Assembly: GCF_003149185.1 (NCBI RefSeq)
Contig: NZ_QGDO01000001.1
Span: 806,001 to 870,000 of the forward strand
Reading direction: 5' to 3'
Length of the DNA: 64,000 nt
Source: Sediminitomix flava
GTDB lineage: Bacteria > Bacteroidota > Bacteroidia > Cytophagales > Flammeovirgaceae
The translations under genes and the position numbers were made by a program. Shown piece after piece: positions 53,765 through 62,232 of the stretch. The notes under the pieces are model-generated. The model made no database searches. It was not told where the DNA came from and was given only the letters and a program-made list of their open reading frames with translations. Each line of letters starts with the position of its first letter. Within the stretch, counting starts at the first letter, position 1.

Positions 53765-54562
53765 CTAAGCTGTCCATTGTCTTGCATGAGCTGAATCTGC
53801 CACCACAAAAGGACAATCAGTATCCGCACATTTCAGCATTCGTACAGGATGAGAAAACGTTTTCTCAATCACCCATGCCTTAAACACTTTTTCAACTTCT
53901 CCTTGAGCTACTTCTTTTCCATTTTTTATAAAAAGCATTCGGTCTGAGAATTGAGCAGCCACATTGAGGTCATGAACAATAGCTAATACGCCAATATGAT
54001 CTCCGCATAGTTTTTTCACTAATTCAAACACTTGTTGTTGTTGAATGATGTCCATGTTGGAAGTAGGCTCATCCAGAAAAAGGTATTTGGGAGCATCATC
54101 TTCATCCCAAAGTTGGGTTAAAGCTCTAGCCAATTGTACACGCTGTTGTTCACCGCCCGAAAGACTACTAAATACTCTATCTTTAAACTGATAGGTATTT
54201 GTTTTATCCATCATTTCTGCGGCTAATTCCTTATCTCTTTTTACGCCTGTTGAATAAGGAAGTCGTCCCATCATTACCACCTCGTCTACGGTGTAAGGAA
54301 AACTCAACTGAAAATTTTGAGAAAGAACAGCCCGCTTTTTTGCTAAATCAGTTACCTTAAAGTCATTGATTCCTTTCTGATCAAAAGAAATTTGCCCTTC
54401 AGATAATGGTGTATCTCCTGTAAGAATCTTCAACAAAGTGGATTTACCCGCACCATTGGCTCCCAACACAGATAATAACTCTCCTGGCTTGACCTCTAGA
54501 TTTAAATCGGATAGAATCTGATTTCCTCTGATCTGATGATGAATATGTTTTGCTGACAGCAT
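53765..54562 (-). CDS. hmuV: Hemin ABC transporter ATP-binding protein HmuV
   Basis: A 265-residue cytoplasmic ATPase. Walker A reads GANGAGKSTLLKIL, the signature LSGGEQQRVQLARAL and Walker B YLFLDEPTSNMD, followed by the H-loop in AIVHDLNVAAQFSD. The sequence and context match HmuV, which drives heme import with HmuU and HmuT. It begins one base after the hmuU stop, so the genes are translationally coupled. The C-terminus (CADTDCPFVVADSAHARQ) is a short extension seen in heme-specific members. Confidence 0.92.
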   Translation of the reverse strand: MLSAKHIHHQIRGNQILSDLNLEVKPGELLSVLGANGAGKSTLLKILTGDTPLSEGQISFDQKGINDFKVTDLAKKRAVLSQNFQLSFPYTVDEVVMMGRLPYSTGVKRDKELAAEMMDKTNTYQFKDRVFSSLSGGEQQRVQLARALTQLWDEDDAPKYLFLDEPTSNMDIIQQQQVFELVKKLCGDHIGVLAIVHDLNVAAQFSDRMLFIKNGKEVAQGEVEKVFKAWVIEKTFSHPVRMLKCADTDCPFVVADSAHARQWTA

Positions 54563-54563
54563 A

Positions 54564-55646
54564 TTAAGCGATATTTTTTGCTTTCCTTAAAAGATAAATA
54601 AAGAATGGAGCACCTAGCAATGAGGTAACAATACCTATTGGTAATTCTGAAGGGCTTACGATGACTCTCGAAACCGTGTCTGATAAAATCAACAGCGCTG
54701 CTCCTCCGAGCATTGAACCTGTAAGTACGGTTTTATGAGAAGCTCCAAAGATTGTTCTTACCATATGAGGTACTACCAAACCGATAAATCCTATAATTCC
54801 AGAAAGTGCGACTGCTGCCCCGACAGAAAGAGCTACCAAACACACCACAATTAGCTTCACTCTTTCTACATCAACTCCCAAGTACCTCGCTTCAGATTCT
54901 CCGAGTGCCATTGCATCTAAATCTTTAGCATATTTCAGTATATAAAGACTTGAAACAAACATAATTGGCCCTGCTAAGTAAAAATCTGACCATCTAGCTC
55001 CAGACAAATCACCCATACTCCAAAATGTAAAACTTCGAAGTTGTGTGTCATCAGCACTATAAACTACCAAACCAATGATTGCACCGATCAAAGCATTGAT
55101 TGCAACCCCTGCCAAAATGAGGATAGAAACCTGCGTACCATTGTTCATTTTAGCTAATCGGTAAACTGCAAAAGTCACTAGCATACCGCCCAAAAAGGCT
55201 CCGAATGGTAGCATATAAGTACCTAGCTTATCTATAAATTCAAATGGTAAATACAGTTTGAAAACCATAATAAGGATTGCAAAAAGTGCTGCGCCACTTG
55301 ACACCCCAACCAAACCTGGTTCAACCAAAGGATTTCGGAAAAGACCTTGCATTGAAGCTCCAGAAACAGCCAAGCTCATTCCAACTAATCCACCAAGTAG
55401 TACTCTTGGCATTCGAAGATTAAAAAGAACGATAGCTTGTCTATCCTCAAAGTTTCCTTCAATTATACCAGCCGAAATTTTCTCTAATAGAATAGCTACA
55501 ACTTCTGAAATGGAAATTTCTACTGCTCCAATCGTAAGTGAAATACAAACTGAAATCACCAATAGCCCCCCGAGTCCTACAACTACATTGATATTCTTGA
55601 GGGCATCAGAACACTTGCTTAAAAAACTGCTCTTCTGCTTACTCAT
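54564..55646 (-). CDS. hmuU: Hemin ABC transporter permease HmuU
   Basis: A 360-residue inner-membrane permease of the FecCD/BtuC family with about nine to ten helices. Typical segments are LFNLRMPRVLLGGLVGMSLA, SGASMQGLFRNPLVEPGLVG and IIGFIGLVVPHMVRTIFGAS near the end. It forms the heme channel of the HmuTUV importer. It lies three bases after hmuT and one base before hmuV. Confidence 0.92.
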   Translation of the reverse strand: MSKQKSSFLSKCSDALKNINVVVGLGGLLVISVCISLTIGAVEISISEVVAILLEKISAGIIEGNFEDRQAIVLFNLRMPRVLLGGLVGMSLAVSGASMQGLFRNPLVEPGLVGVSSGAALFAILIMVFKLYLPFEFIDKLGTYMLPFGAFLGGMLVTFAVYRLAKMNNGTQVSILILAGVAINALIGAIIGLVVYSADDTQLRSFTFWSMGDLSGARWSDFYLAGPIMFVSSLYILKYAKDLDAMALGESEARYLGVDVERVKLIVVCLVALSVGAAVALSGIIGFIGLVVPHMVRTIFGASHKTVLTGSMLGGAALLILSDTVSRVIVSPSELPIGIVTSLLGAPFFIYLLRKAKNIA

Positions 55647-55649
55647 CTT

Positions 55650-56528
55650 TTATTGTATTGTTTGAAGTTTTGTCGCTAACTCTTGGATTGCTTCGCCAAT
55701 TCTTGGACCGAAACCTGAAACAAAAGCACCATCCATCGCTATGATTTGTTTTTTCTTCCCAGCCGTAGTCTCTGCCACACCAGGGATAGTGAGCACACCT
55801 TCCATTCCTCCTAGACTTTCCAAACCAGACTCAAAGAACATTAGATAATCAGGATTTGCAGCAATCAATGCTTCAGGAGTCAATTTCTTATATCCGACTA
55901 CATCAGTCACTGCCAACTCAGCTCCTGCAAGTGCTAAAATCTCTTCTGCAAAAGTTTCTTTCCCTAGAATATGCATTGCTCCTCGTCCTCTTGCATAGAC
56001 CATCAATACTTTAGGTTTTTGAGCTTTTTCATTTGAAGCTAGAACAGGCGTACTAGTTTTCACTTTTTCAATCAACTGAGCTCCCTTTTCTTCTACTTTT
56101 AGTTCTTGGGCTACTTGTCCGATCAATTCATACAATTGATTGACTGATTTCTCTTTTGAATAGGTAATTATATTGATTCCAGCTTCTTGCAATTGAGCAA
56201 TTACTTCTGCTTTCATTCCTTCTTCTGCCACCCAAACCTGATCTGGATTATGGGCTAAAATGCCTTCAGCGCTAATTTTTGAGACATGTCCAATTACAGC
56301 AGACTTCAATACTTCTTCTGGATATGTACTTGTAATATCTCTAGCAACTATCTGATTTGCAAACCCTAGCGCAGCAATTACTTCAGTCACTTGACCTCCA
56401 ATACTTACGATACGAACATTTTGTTCACCGTCAACCTGCTCATTAGTTTTTTCTGAAGTTTTAGCCGAACAAGACACTACTAGTATTGCGATTAGGCTAA
56501 CTAATATTGAAAAAATGGTCTTTTGCAT
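55650..56528 (-). CDS. hmuT: Hemin-binding periplasmic lipoprotein HmuT
   Basis: A 292-residue substrate-binding protein of the BtuF/HmuT class. The signal peptide ends in a lipobox, IAILVVSCSAK. The TroA-like fold shows VSIGGQVTEVIAALGFANQI near the start, VWVAEEGMKAEVIAQLQEAG in the middle and AFVSGFGPRIGEAIQELATK at the end. It delivers heme to HmuU. First gene of the hmuTUV-hemS unit; two copies of a shared 25-base motif precede it. Confidence 0.9.
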   Translation of the reverse strand: MQKTIFSILVSLIAILVVSCSAKTSEKTNEQVDGEQNVRIVSIGGQVTEVIAALGFANQIVARDITSTYPEEVLKSAVIGHVSKISAEGILAHNPDQVWVAEEGMKAEVIAQLQEAGINIITYSKEKSVNQLYELIGQVAQELKVEEKGAQLIEKVKTSTPVLASNEKAQKPKVLMVYARGRGAMHILGKETFAEEILALAGAELAVTDVVGYKKLTPEALIAANPDYLMFFESGLESLGGMEGVLTIPGVAETTAGKKKQIIAMDGAFVSGFGPRIGEAIQELATKLQTIQ

Positions 56529-56554
56529 ATCTATAACTGTTTACTTCTTCTTAT

Positions 56555-56579
56555 TTGGACTTATTTTAAATAACTAAGG
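56555..56579. promoter_or_regulatory. Shared 25-base motif, copy B (before hmuT)
   Basis: The site starts TTGGACTTATT and ends TAAGG, matching copy A at most of its positions. It is 27 bases upstream of the hmuT ATG. Confidence 0.65.
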
Positions 56580-56595
56580 CAAATATTATATTTAT

Positions 56596-56620
56596 TTAGA
56601 CCTATTACAAATAATAAACC
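56596..56620. promoter_or_regulatory. Shared 25-base motif, copy C (before hmuT)
   Basis: The site starts TTAGACCTATT and ends AAACC. It begins 41 bases after copy B begins, close to four helical turns, so two bound dimers could act on the same DNA face. Confidence 0.65.
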
Positions 56621-56747
56621 AAGTTTGTTAATAAAAAAGAATTAAACACATAAGTAAAAACCACTTTTAACCCTGATAATCAATAGGTAAAACAAACTGT
56701 TAAAAAATACTCGTCAGAAAATGAGAGAGAACTGAAAGTGTATAAAT

Positions 56748-56777
56748 GAAAAAAGGCAAGCCACTTGGCTTGCCTTC
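56748..56777 (-). terminator. Intrinsic terminator of the RluA-type gene
   Basis: AAGGCAAGCCA (56754-56764) and TGGCTTGCCTT (56767-56777) form a tight stem; the minus strand then has TTTTTC. Confidence 0.88.
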
Positions 56778-56799
56778 ATATATCTATTTAGAATAAATC

Positions 56800-57930
56800 T
56801 TAGTCGTATTGTACGTAATTCTCCCAACGCTCCATTACTTGATGGATATCTTCTGGCAACTCTGAATCAAATTGCATGTATTTACCAGTAGTTGGATGAA
56901 TAAAACCTAAAGTCTTGGCGTGTAAGCCTTGCCTTGGAAGTAAAGCCAATTGATTATCAATAAATTGCTTATACTTCGAAGTTTTAACTCCTTTCAGTAC
57001 TTTATTTCCACCATACATTACATCTCCGAAAAGTGTATGTCCTATGGATTTCATGTGTACACGAATCTGATGTGTACGTCCTGTTTCCAATTGACACTGT
57101 ATCAAAGAAACATAACGCATTCTCTTCAGAACTCTGTAATGTGTCACTGCATACTTCCCAACTTCACCTTCAGGATAAACCATACTTTGTCTACGATCTG
57201 TATAGCTCCTTCCGATATATCCTTCAATTGTACCATGATCTTCTTCAGGTTCTCCCCAAACAAGTGCATAATACATTCTGTCAATCGTATGATAATAGAA
57301 CTGTCTTGACAAGTGATACATTGCATGATCGGTCTTAGCAATTACTAGAAGTCCTGATGTATCTTTATCAATTCGGTGTACAATTCCTGGTTTGTCTTCA
57401 CCATTACATGCTGTCGGAAGATCTTTGAAATGGTAAGCCAAAGCATTCACTAGAGTATTTTCCCAGTTATTATGCCCTGGGTGTACTACCATACCAGGTT
57501 CTTTATTGATGACCAAAAGTTGATCATCTTCATATATAATATTTAAAGGAATGTCTTGAGGAATGACATCTGTTGGAGCTTCTTTTTCTGGTAAATAAAT
57601 TACAATCTCATCTCCTGGTCTGATCTTGTAATTTGGCTTTACGATTTGCTCATTTACTAAAACTTCACCTCTAGTGATCCCTTTCTGAACTTTATTTCTA
57701 GTAATATTCGGTAAACGGTTCATCAAAAACTTGTCTATACGTAGCAGTTCTTGATTTTCTGTTACCGTCAATTTTAGGATTTCTAAATCTTCCTCTATTG
57801 AATGATCAAAATTAGGCTCTTGCTGTACACTCTTTTCTTTCTGATTCACCTTGAATTGTTGTGTATGATCCGTATCTGTTTTTAGTTTTCCAGCAAACTG
57901 CCCATTATCGTAATTCTCGTCCATTTCCAT
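56800..57930 (-). CDS. RluA-family 23S rRNA pseudouridine synthase (RluD-like)
   Basis: A 376-residue cytoplasmic RNA-modifying enzyme. A variable N-terminal extension (1-50) precedes an S4 RNA-binding domain (about 58-115, with LLRIDKFLMNRLPNITRNKV) and the pseudouridine synthase domain (about 120-350). The catalytic aspartate is D188 in GIVHRIDKDTSGLLV. QCQLETGRTHQIRVHM is the conserved later motif. RluD-type modification of the large-subunit helix 69 is the likely role, but RluC-type cannot be excluded. It has a -7 element at 57998-58005. Confidence 0.9.
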   Translation of the reverse strand: MEMDENYDNGQFAGKLKTDTDHTQQFKVNQKEKSVQQEPNFDHSIEEDLEILKLTVTENQELLRIDKFLMNRLPNITRNKVQKGITRGEVLVNEQIVKPNYKIRPGDEIVIYLPEKEAPTDVIPQDIPLNIIYEDDQLLVINKEPGMVVHPGHNNWENTLVNALAYHFKDLPTACNGEDKPGIVHRIDKDTSGLLVIAKTDHAMYHLSRQFYYHTIDRMYYALVWGEPEEDHGTIEGYIGRSYTDRRQSMVYPEGEVGKYAVTHYRVLKRMRYVSLIQCQLETGRTHQIRVHMKSIGHTLFGDVMYGGNKVLKGVKTSKYKQFIDNQLALLPRQGLHAKTLGFIHPTTGKYMQFDSELPEDIHQVMERWENYVQYD

Positions 57931-57997
57931 AACAACTAAATTTCAATTGAGAGCGAAAACAGCCTAAAAGTACTCGCAATGTGGAAAAACCAACTTC

Positions 57998-58005
57998 CAA
58001 AGTTA
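57998..58005 (-). promoter_or_regulatory. -7 promoter element of the RluA-type gene
   Basis: The minus strand reads TAACTTTG (TAnnTTTG), giving a leader of about 60 bases. No -33 TTG at the usual distance. Confidence 0.45.
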
Positions 58006-58202
58006 GTATTTTCTCAAGAAATAATCCTAATTAAAGATCGTATTTCCAAGACACTTCTCGGTCTAAACGCTGCATCAAAAAACTGAGACCTCTATAAAAT
58101 AGTTTCCCTATTTAATTAACAGATTCTAAATGATAACTAAGAATAAATATTAAGAATTATAGATACAACCTCCAAAGCCCTCAATCTTCAAGGGTTTTAA
58201 AA

Positions 58203-58236
58203 ACAAAAAACACAAAGCCTTTTCCAGACTTTGTGT
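58203..58236 (-). terminator. Intrinsic terminator after the microprotein gene
   Basis: ACACAAAG (58210-58217) and CTTTGTGT (58229-58236) form a stem, followed on the minus strand by tttttgttttt (complement of about 58199-58209). It supports a real transcript ending here. Confidence 0.75.
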
Positions 58237-58272
58237 GAGTTATAAAGTGAAAATACCTTATAAAAAATTCTT

Positions 58273-58392
58273 TTACTTTTTCTCTGATTTGATATCTACT
58301 GTTTCAACCCCAGAAAGAAGTTCTTTTAGCGCTTCTACTTTCTCATCAGTATCCACATTGATTTCAATCGAAAATGATTTTTTCTTATCCAT
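58273..58392 (-). CDS. 39-residue charged microprotein
   Basis: A short reading frame of 39 codons starts at the ATG at 58390-58392 (minus) and stops at TAA. The product begins MDKKKSFSIEINV, continues DTDEKVEALKELLSG and ends in a lysine-rich tail (SEKK). It looks like one beta strand, an amphipathic helix and another strand, highly charged, with no signal peptide or membrane segment. A terminator lies 37 bases after the stop, and the histidine kinase gene ends about 100 bases upstream, so both may share a transcript. Function unknown; conservation was not tested. Confidence 0.5.
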   Translation of the reverse strand: MDKKKSFSIEINVDTDEKVEALKELLSGVETVDIKSEKK

Positions 58393-58491
58393 AGTACAAT
58401 AATTGAATGACCCTTTCACATATTATAATGCATAAAATGGCATTTCTATTGTAACATTTGAAGATAAATCCCTGAAAATAGTGATTATTAA

Positions 58492-59841
58492 CTATGCGTT
58501 TACAATTTGGTCATCTGAAATAGGCTTGGGCAATTTAGGCATTTCAATCCTAAATTTACTCCCATGATTAATAATTGAATCTACAGAAATATTAAAACCG
58601 TGCTTGTGAATGATTTTCTTCGTGATAAAAAGTCCCAATCCGTTTCCTTGAATGGTTTTTGATTGATCTTCACTTCTGTAAAATGGCTCAAAAATATTTT
58701 GCAATTCCTCTTCAGCTATTCCAACACCAAAATCTTGAATCTGAGCAACTAATTTTGATTCATCAAATTCGAGGGAAATAATTGGTGAAGCCGCACCCTT
58801 AGAATACTTTAAGCTATTTGATATTAGATTTGTAAATACAATCCCTAATTGCTTGGGGTCAGCAACGATACAAAAAGGGTCTCCCGAAACTTTCAAAGTG
58901 ACGTCACGTTTTTCTGGGTCTACATCTTTAATTTCATCAGCCAAAGATTCAATTAAACCTAAAATACAGGTTTCTTCTAATTCCAACTCCAAATCATCTG
59001 CTTGATGGTATTTCATCACATCTTGAATCAATTCATTTGCTCGGTCTATAGCCCTTTCTATTCTAAAAATTGATTTTTCAAAAAGCTCATCCCTACGCTC
59101 CATGTCTGAATTCCAAGTCATTTTTACCATTTCAAGATTTCCCTTGATAATAGTAAGTGGCGTTTTATACTGATGAGAGGATATACCTAAGATTAAGTCT
59201 TTGACATTTGCTAGATTCTGCTGTTTTTCAATACTTTTTTCAAGTTGTTGATTCTGCTTTTCTACCTCTCTACGCTTTTCTTCAAAGTCTCTTTTTGACA
59301 ATCGTAATACCGAATACGAACCCCAAAAAGCAAACCATGTCACAAACAAAGTATCTAAATATGCGATTTCAGAAGTGAGAAATGGATAGCTCAAATCAAA
59401 GAAATAATCGAGAGTATGTAAGCCTAAATAATTGATGAGCGCGGTAGTATAAATATACTTATGACTCTTCGTTGGTGTAACCATATAAATTAATGCGAGC
59501 CCCACCATAAACATCATTGTAGAACCCAGACCTCTCCATCCATCACTAAAGAAGTACCCTATATTTAAACCCAAAAGAAGTAAAGCTCCCCATACAAAAG
59601 CTGCATTCTTTACAAATCGGTTTGTACGCGTAAAAAAATATAAAGTAGCAAAACCTACAAAACTCAGTATACAAGTGATGAGAAAAATTAGATGTTGAAA
59701 AATGTAAGGACTTGTTACTAAAAATGTCAAATAGCCAATACAAGCTAAAAAGCTCCCCATATTCAGCATTCGATGCTCAAACGAGAACGTTCCGGGGTCT
59801 CCTTCTATTTTTAGAATGATGTTTTTGAGCTTTTTACTCAT
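58492..59841 (-). CDS. Membrane sensor histidine kinase
   Basis: A 449-residue protein with about six N-terminal membrane helices (28-185), a short coiled coil and a kinase core. The phosphoacceptor is H223 in SSHQYKTPLTIIKG, an HQYKTPL variant of the usual HELRTPL H-box. The ATPase domain has NLISNSLKYSK (N-box), DFGVGIAEEELQ (G1) and GNGLGLFITKKII (G2). There is no periplasmic sensor or receiver domain, so the membrane part itself probably senses. No response regulator gene lies next to it. It begins 29 bases after the upstream outer-membrane protein gene, so the two form an operon. Confidence 0.9.
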   Translation of the reverse strand: MSKKLKNIILKIEGDPGTFSFEHRMLNMGSFLACIGYLTFLVTSPYIFQHLIFLITCILSFVGFATLYFFTRTNRFVKNAAFVWGALLLLGLNIGYFFSDGWRGLGSTMMFMVGLALIYMVTPTKSHKYIYTTALINYLGLHTLDYFFDLSYPFLTSEIAYLDTLFVTWFAFWGSYSVLRLSKRDFEEKRREVEKQNQQLEKSIEKQQNLANVKDLILGISSHQYKTPLTIIKGNLEMVKMTWNSDMERRDELFEKSIFRIERAIDRANELIQDVMKYHQADDLELELEETCILGLIESLADEIKDVDPEKRDVTLKVSGDPFCIVADPKQLGIVFTNLISNSLKYSKGAASPIISLEFDESKLVAQIQDFGVGIAEEELQNIFEPFYRSEDQSKTIQGNGLGLFITKKIIHKHGFNISVDSIINHGSKFRIEMPKLPKPISDDQIVNA

Positions 59842-59870
59842 ACAAAACTTAATTGTAACCTATTTTTTAT

Positions 59871-60617
59871 TTAGAATAAAATCCCGATTTGAATAACATA
59901 CCTCAAACCTAAAGTCCAAGTAGAAAAAGTACCACGGGCAGAAATACCTTCATCCAATAATTCTTCTAATCCCGGAAATTTATCTTCAATGGCATCTTGT
60001 AATTCATCATAAAATTCACCTTGATCACCACTAAAATCACTGTCCAACTTAAGTGTCGCATTATATAATCCTAAACTCGGACCAAACATGATTAAGTCAA
60101 GCGTAAATCGTCTGAAGAATACAAACTGATACCCTAGTTCAAAACCAATATTCAATACATTGAACTTTGAAACTATAGGAATAATATCTGTTGACTGATT
60201 CATTGCATCAATCCTACTAATTGAATTTTCCAATTCAAAAGTATATAAAAGTGCATAGGGTCCGATATATAAACCATCGGGAGGTAAACCTCTATTCCTT
60301 TTTTTGAAATACCTTCTGTAGTCTAGTGCAAAATCAAATCCTCGATTTCTGTTTTCACCAGATATCAGAAAGTCGCCAACTCTTATATCTACTAATGACG
60401 GAAATTCTAATACACCAAAATTCATAGAAAGGGACTGATGCTTACCTAGAACACGTTCGTAGCCAAAAACCAAATTATTGGCTCCAAATAGTATTCGCGG
60501 GGTTATATTCCACCTAATGACATTCTTCCTATTTTTAGTGATTGTGCTGTCATATTCAACTTGGGCAAGCGTAAAAGAGGGCAATAGTAAGCAAACAAAA
60601 ATGAGGATGCATCTCAT
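59871..60617 (-). CDS. Outer-membrane beta-barrel protein (DUF3575-like)
   Basis: A 248-residue exported protein with a signal peptide (1-18, LLLPSFTLAQ). The first strands, NVIRWNITPRILFGANNLVF followed by GYERVLGKHQSLSMNFG, match the DUF3575-like outer-membrane barrels of Bacteroidota. Later strands include DGLYIGPYALLYTF and a C-terminal TWTLGLRYVIQIGILF ending in F. An acidic loop (about 200-225) is unusual. It lies upstream of, and in an operon with, the histidine kinase, suggesting a shared envelope role (inference). Confidence 0.7.
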   Translation of the reverse strand: MRCILIFVCLLLPSFTLAQVEYDSTITKNRKNVIRWNITPRILFGANNLVFGYERVLGKHQSLSMNFGVLEFPSLVDIRVGDFLISGENRNRGFDFALDYRRYFKKRNRGLPPDGLYIGPYALLYTFELENSISRIDAMNQSTDIIPIVSKFNVLNIGFELGYQFVFFRRFTLDLIMFGPSLGLYNATLKLDSDFSGDQGEFYDELQDAIEDKFPGLEELLDEGISARGTFSTWTLGLRYVIQIGILF

Positions 60618-60805
60618 AAATGAAAATAGGTAAACTGAAGCTGTAATCTGATTTTAGAAGTCAAAATGCATTCTTCCTTACTTGAGAAGTAGCTACTTTT
60701 TGCATTCTACGACCTAATTCTGAGATGAATTAAAAAATGGTTTTAGAATTCTTCTCTTTTTCATTTATAAATCAACTTTTCATCAACATCATCCATACTT
60801 CATAA

Positions 60806-60841
60806 AAAAGGAGATGAACCTCTGTTGATCCATCTCCTTTT
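60806..60841 (-). terminator. Intrinsic terminator of the PAP2-barrel gene
   Basis: AAAAGGAGATG (60806-60816) and CATCTCCTTTT (60831-60841) are perfect 11-base arms, immediately downstream of the PAP2-barrel stop on the minus strand. Confidence 0.8.
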
Positions 60842-60873
60842 CATACAGCTATCTTCTTTCTTTCAATCCCAAA

Positions 60874-62232
60874 TTAGAACAACTTAGAGATGTTAATTCC
60901 AAAATCTAAACTATTAAGATTATAGCTTTGAGAAGGTGTTGGAGCTTCTCCTATTTTATCGATTAGTTTTACGCCTTTGGTACTTCCTCGGTAAGAAGCC
61001 CTAAAACCTACACTCCAAGTTTTTACAAACTGATAATCTAAGCCTGTTCCTAATTGGTAAGCTACAGATGAAGAATTGGTATGTCCAAAAAGCGTATTAC
61101 TATCTTCAGTGCTGCTATCTGTGTTTCCTTCTGAAGTTCTAAGTTGTCCTCCATTTATTTTAGCATAACCAATTCCTGCATTAGCTACGAAATTCAATTT
61201 ATCAGCAATCTTATTTCTATAAATAGGACCGATAGTCGCGTGAATACTACTCATTCCTTTCTCTTGAACATCACTCGGTAAAGATGTTTGAGAAAACTGA
61301 TCTTTCACTTCATACATTCCCATCATCACATCCAAGCCTACACCAAAGTTTTCACCAATGTAATACCCCGACTCAATTCCGAAACCAAATCCTGTACTTT
61401 TATAGTAATCACTTATTTCTCCCAAAGGAACAGTCATTGCTGTTTTAAAGCCAAAATAGCCTTCTGCTTCATCAGAAGGTACATAAGCACTCAGATATGC
61501 TTCGGGATTCTGTTTCCCTTTTTCTTTGAAAGCTAAACCTGTTAGCCAATACCCAAGTTCTACTGACCCAATTCCAACACCTGCCCCTGCTACTACATCA
61601 CCTACCCAATGGGCATTATTTAAGATACGAGTAACACCAGTTGTAGCAGCTAAGGTGTAACCTAAAACACTGTAAAGAGGATGAACTTCTCCGTATTCTT
61701 TATGAATTGCGTGTGCTCCTACAAATGCAAAAGTTGTATGAGCCGAAGGAAATGAATGATCTCCACCACTTGGTCTTGTATGATTAAAACCTCGTTTCAT
61801 TTGATAAGCAACAACATCTGCAATAAGTCTCGATGCTCCTACTGCAATTGCTGTTCTATAAAACTTATGCTTTCCTTTTACACCTACTGCTTCCAAACCA
61901 ACGGGTACTAAGTATAGATAACCCGCAAGATAATCATCATAATTATGTTTGAAATCGGGAGCAAAGTAATCTCGCTTCTCCTTTACATACTGATTTATAT
62001 TACTTGCTTGAGAAATGGCATACCCTCCCAAAATGAGTGAAGCAGGTATTACGGTCGGTTTTACCCAAGCCTTTTGTTTTTTTGTGACGGATTCTTTCTC
62101 TGAGATATTGAAGTTAAGGTGACTTTGTGTGTAATTTTTTTCTTTTTTCTTTTTCTCTTCTTCCAATACTTGGGCACAAGCATACTTGGAATTCATACAG
62201 ATACATAAGAATACGAGTAAGATAAATGGCAT
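60874..62232 (-). CDS. PAP2-family phosphatase fused to outer-membrane beta-barrel
   Basis: A 452-residue exported protein with a signal peptide (about 1-20). The PAP2 domain (about 60-235) has all three catalytic motifs: KRGFNHTRPSG (KX6RP type, about 140-150), SFPSAHTTFAF (PSGH type, about 161-171) and TRILNNAHWVGDVVAG (SRX5HX3D type). From about 245 to 452 there is an outer-membrane-type barrel ending INISKLF. PAP2 enzymes remove phosphate from lipids or isoprenoid phosphates. This fusion would place the phosphatase at the outer membrane. The barrel boundary is judged by eye. Confidence 0.82.
   Translation of the reverse strand: MPFILLVFLCICMNSKYACAQVLEEEKKKKEKNYTQSHLNFNISEKESVTKKQKAWVKPTVIPASLILGGYAISQASNINQYVKEKRDYFAPDFKHNYDDYLAGYLYLVPVGLEAVGVKGKHKFYRTAIAVGASRLIADVVAYQMKRGFNHTRPSGGDHSFPSAHTTFAFVGAHAIHKEYGEVHPLYSVLGYTLAATTGVTRILNNAHWVGDVVAGAGVGIGSVELGYWLTGLAFKEKGKQNPEAYLSAYVPSDEAEGYFGFKTAMTVPLGEISDYYKSTGFGFGIESGYYIGENFGVGLDVMMGMYEVKDQFSQTSLPSDVQEKGMSSIHATIGPIYRNKIADKLNFVANAGIGYAKINGGQLRTSEGNTDSSTEDSNTLFGHTNSSSVAYQLGTGLDYQFVKTWSVGFRASYRGSTKGVKLIDKIGEAPTPSQSYNLNSLDFGINISKLF

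Larger units (their letters stand above)
57931..58491. other. Intergenic region with rluA-type promoter, terminator and microprotein
   Basis: This 561-base stretch holds the RluA-type promoter on its left, a terminator at 58203-58236 and the 39-codon gene at 58273-58392. The remainder (58010-58200 and 58393-58491) is AT-rich with nothing recognised. Confidence 0.6.

Noticed and set aside
52665-53816. Start of the HemS-like gene at the ATG at 53816
   Set aside because: It would overlap the hmuV end by 52 bases and add 31 residues without family similarity; the ATG at 53723 starts directly before the conserved region.
56950-57338. Overlapping plus-strand frames of about 100-119 codons inside the RluA-type gene
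   Set aside because: The minus-strand frame carries an intact pseudouridine synthase with D188; the antisense products show no recognisable domain.
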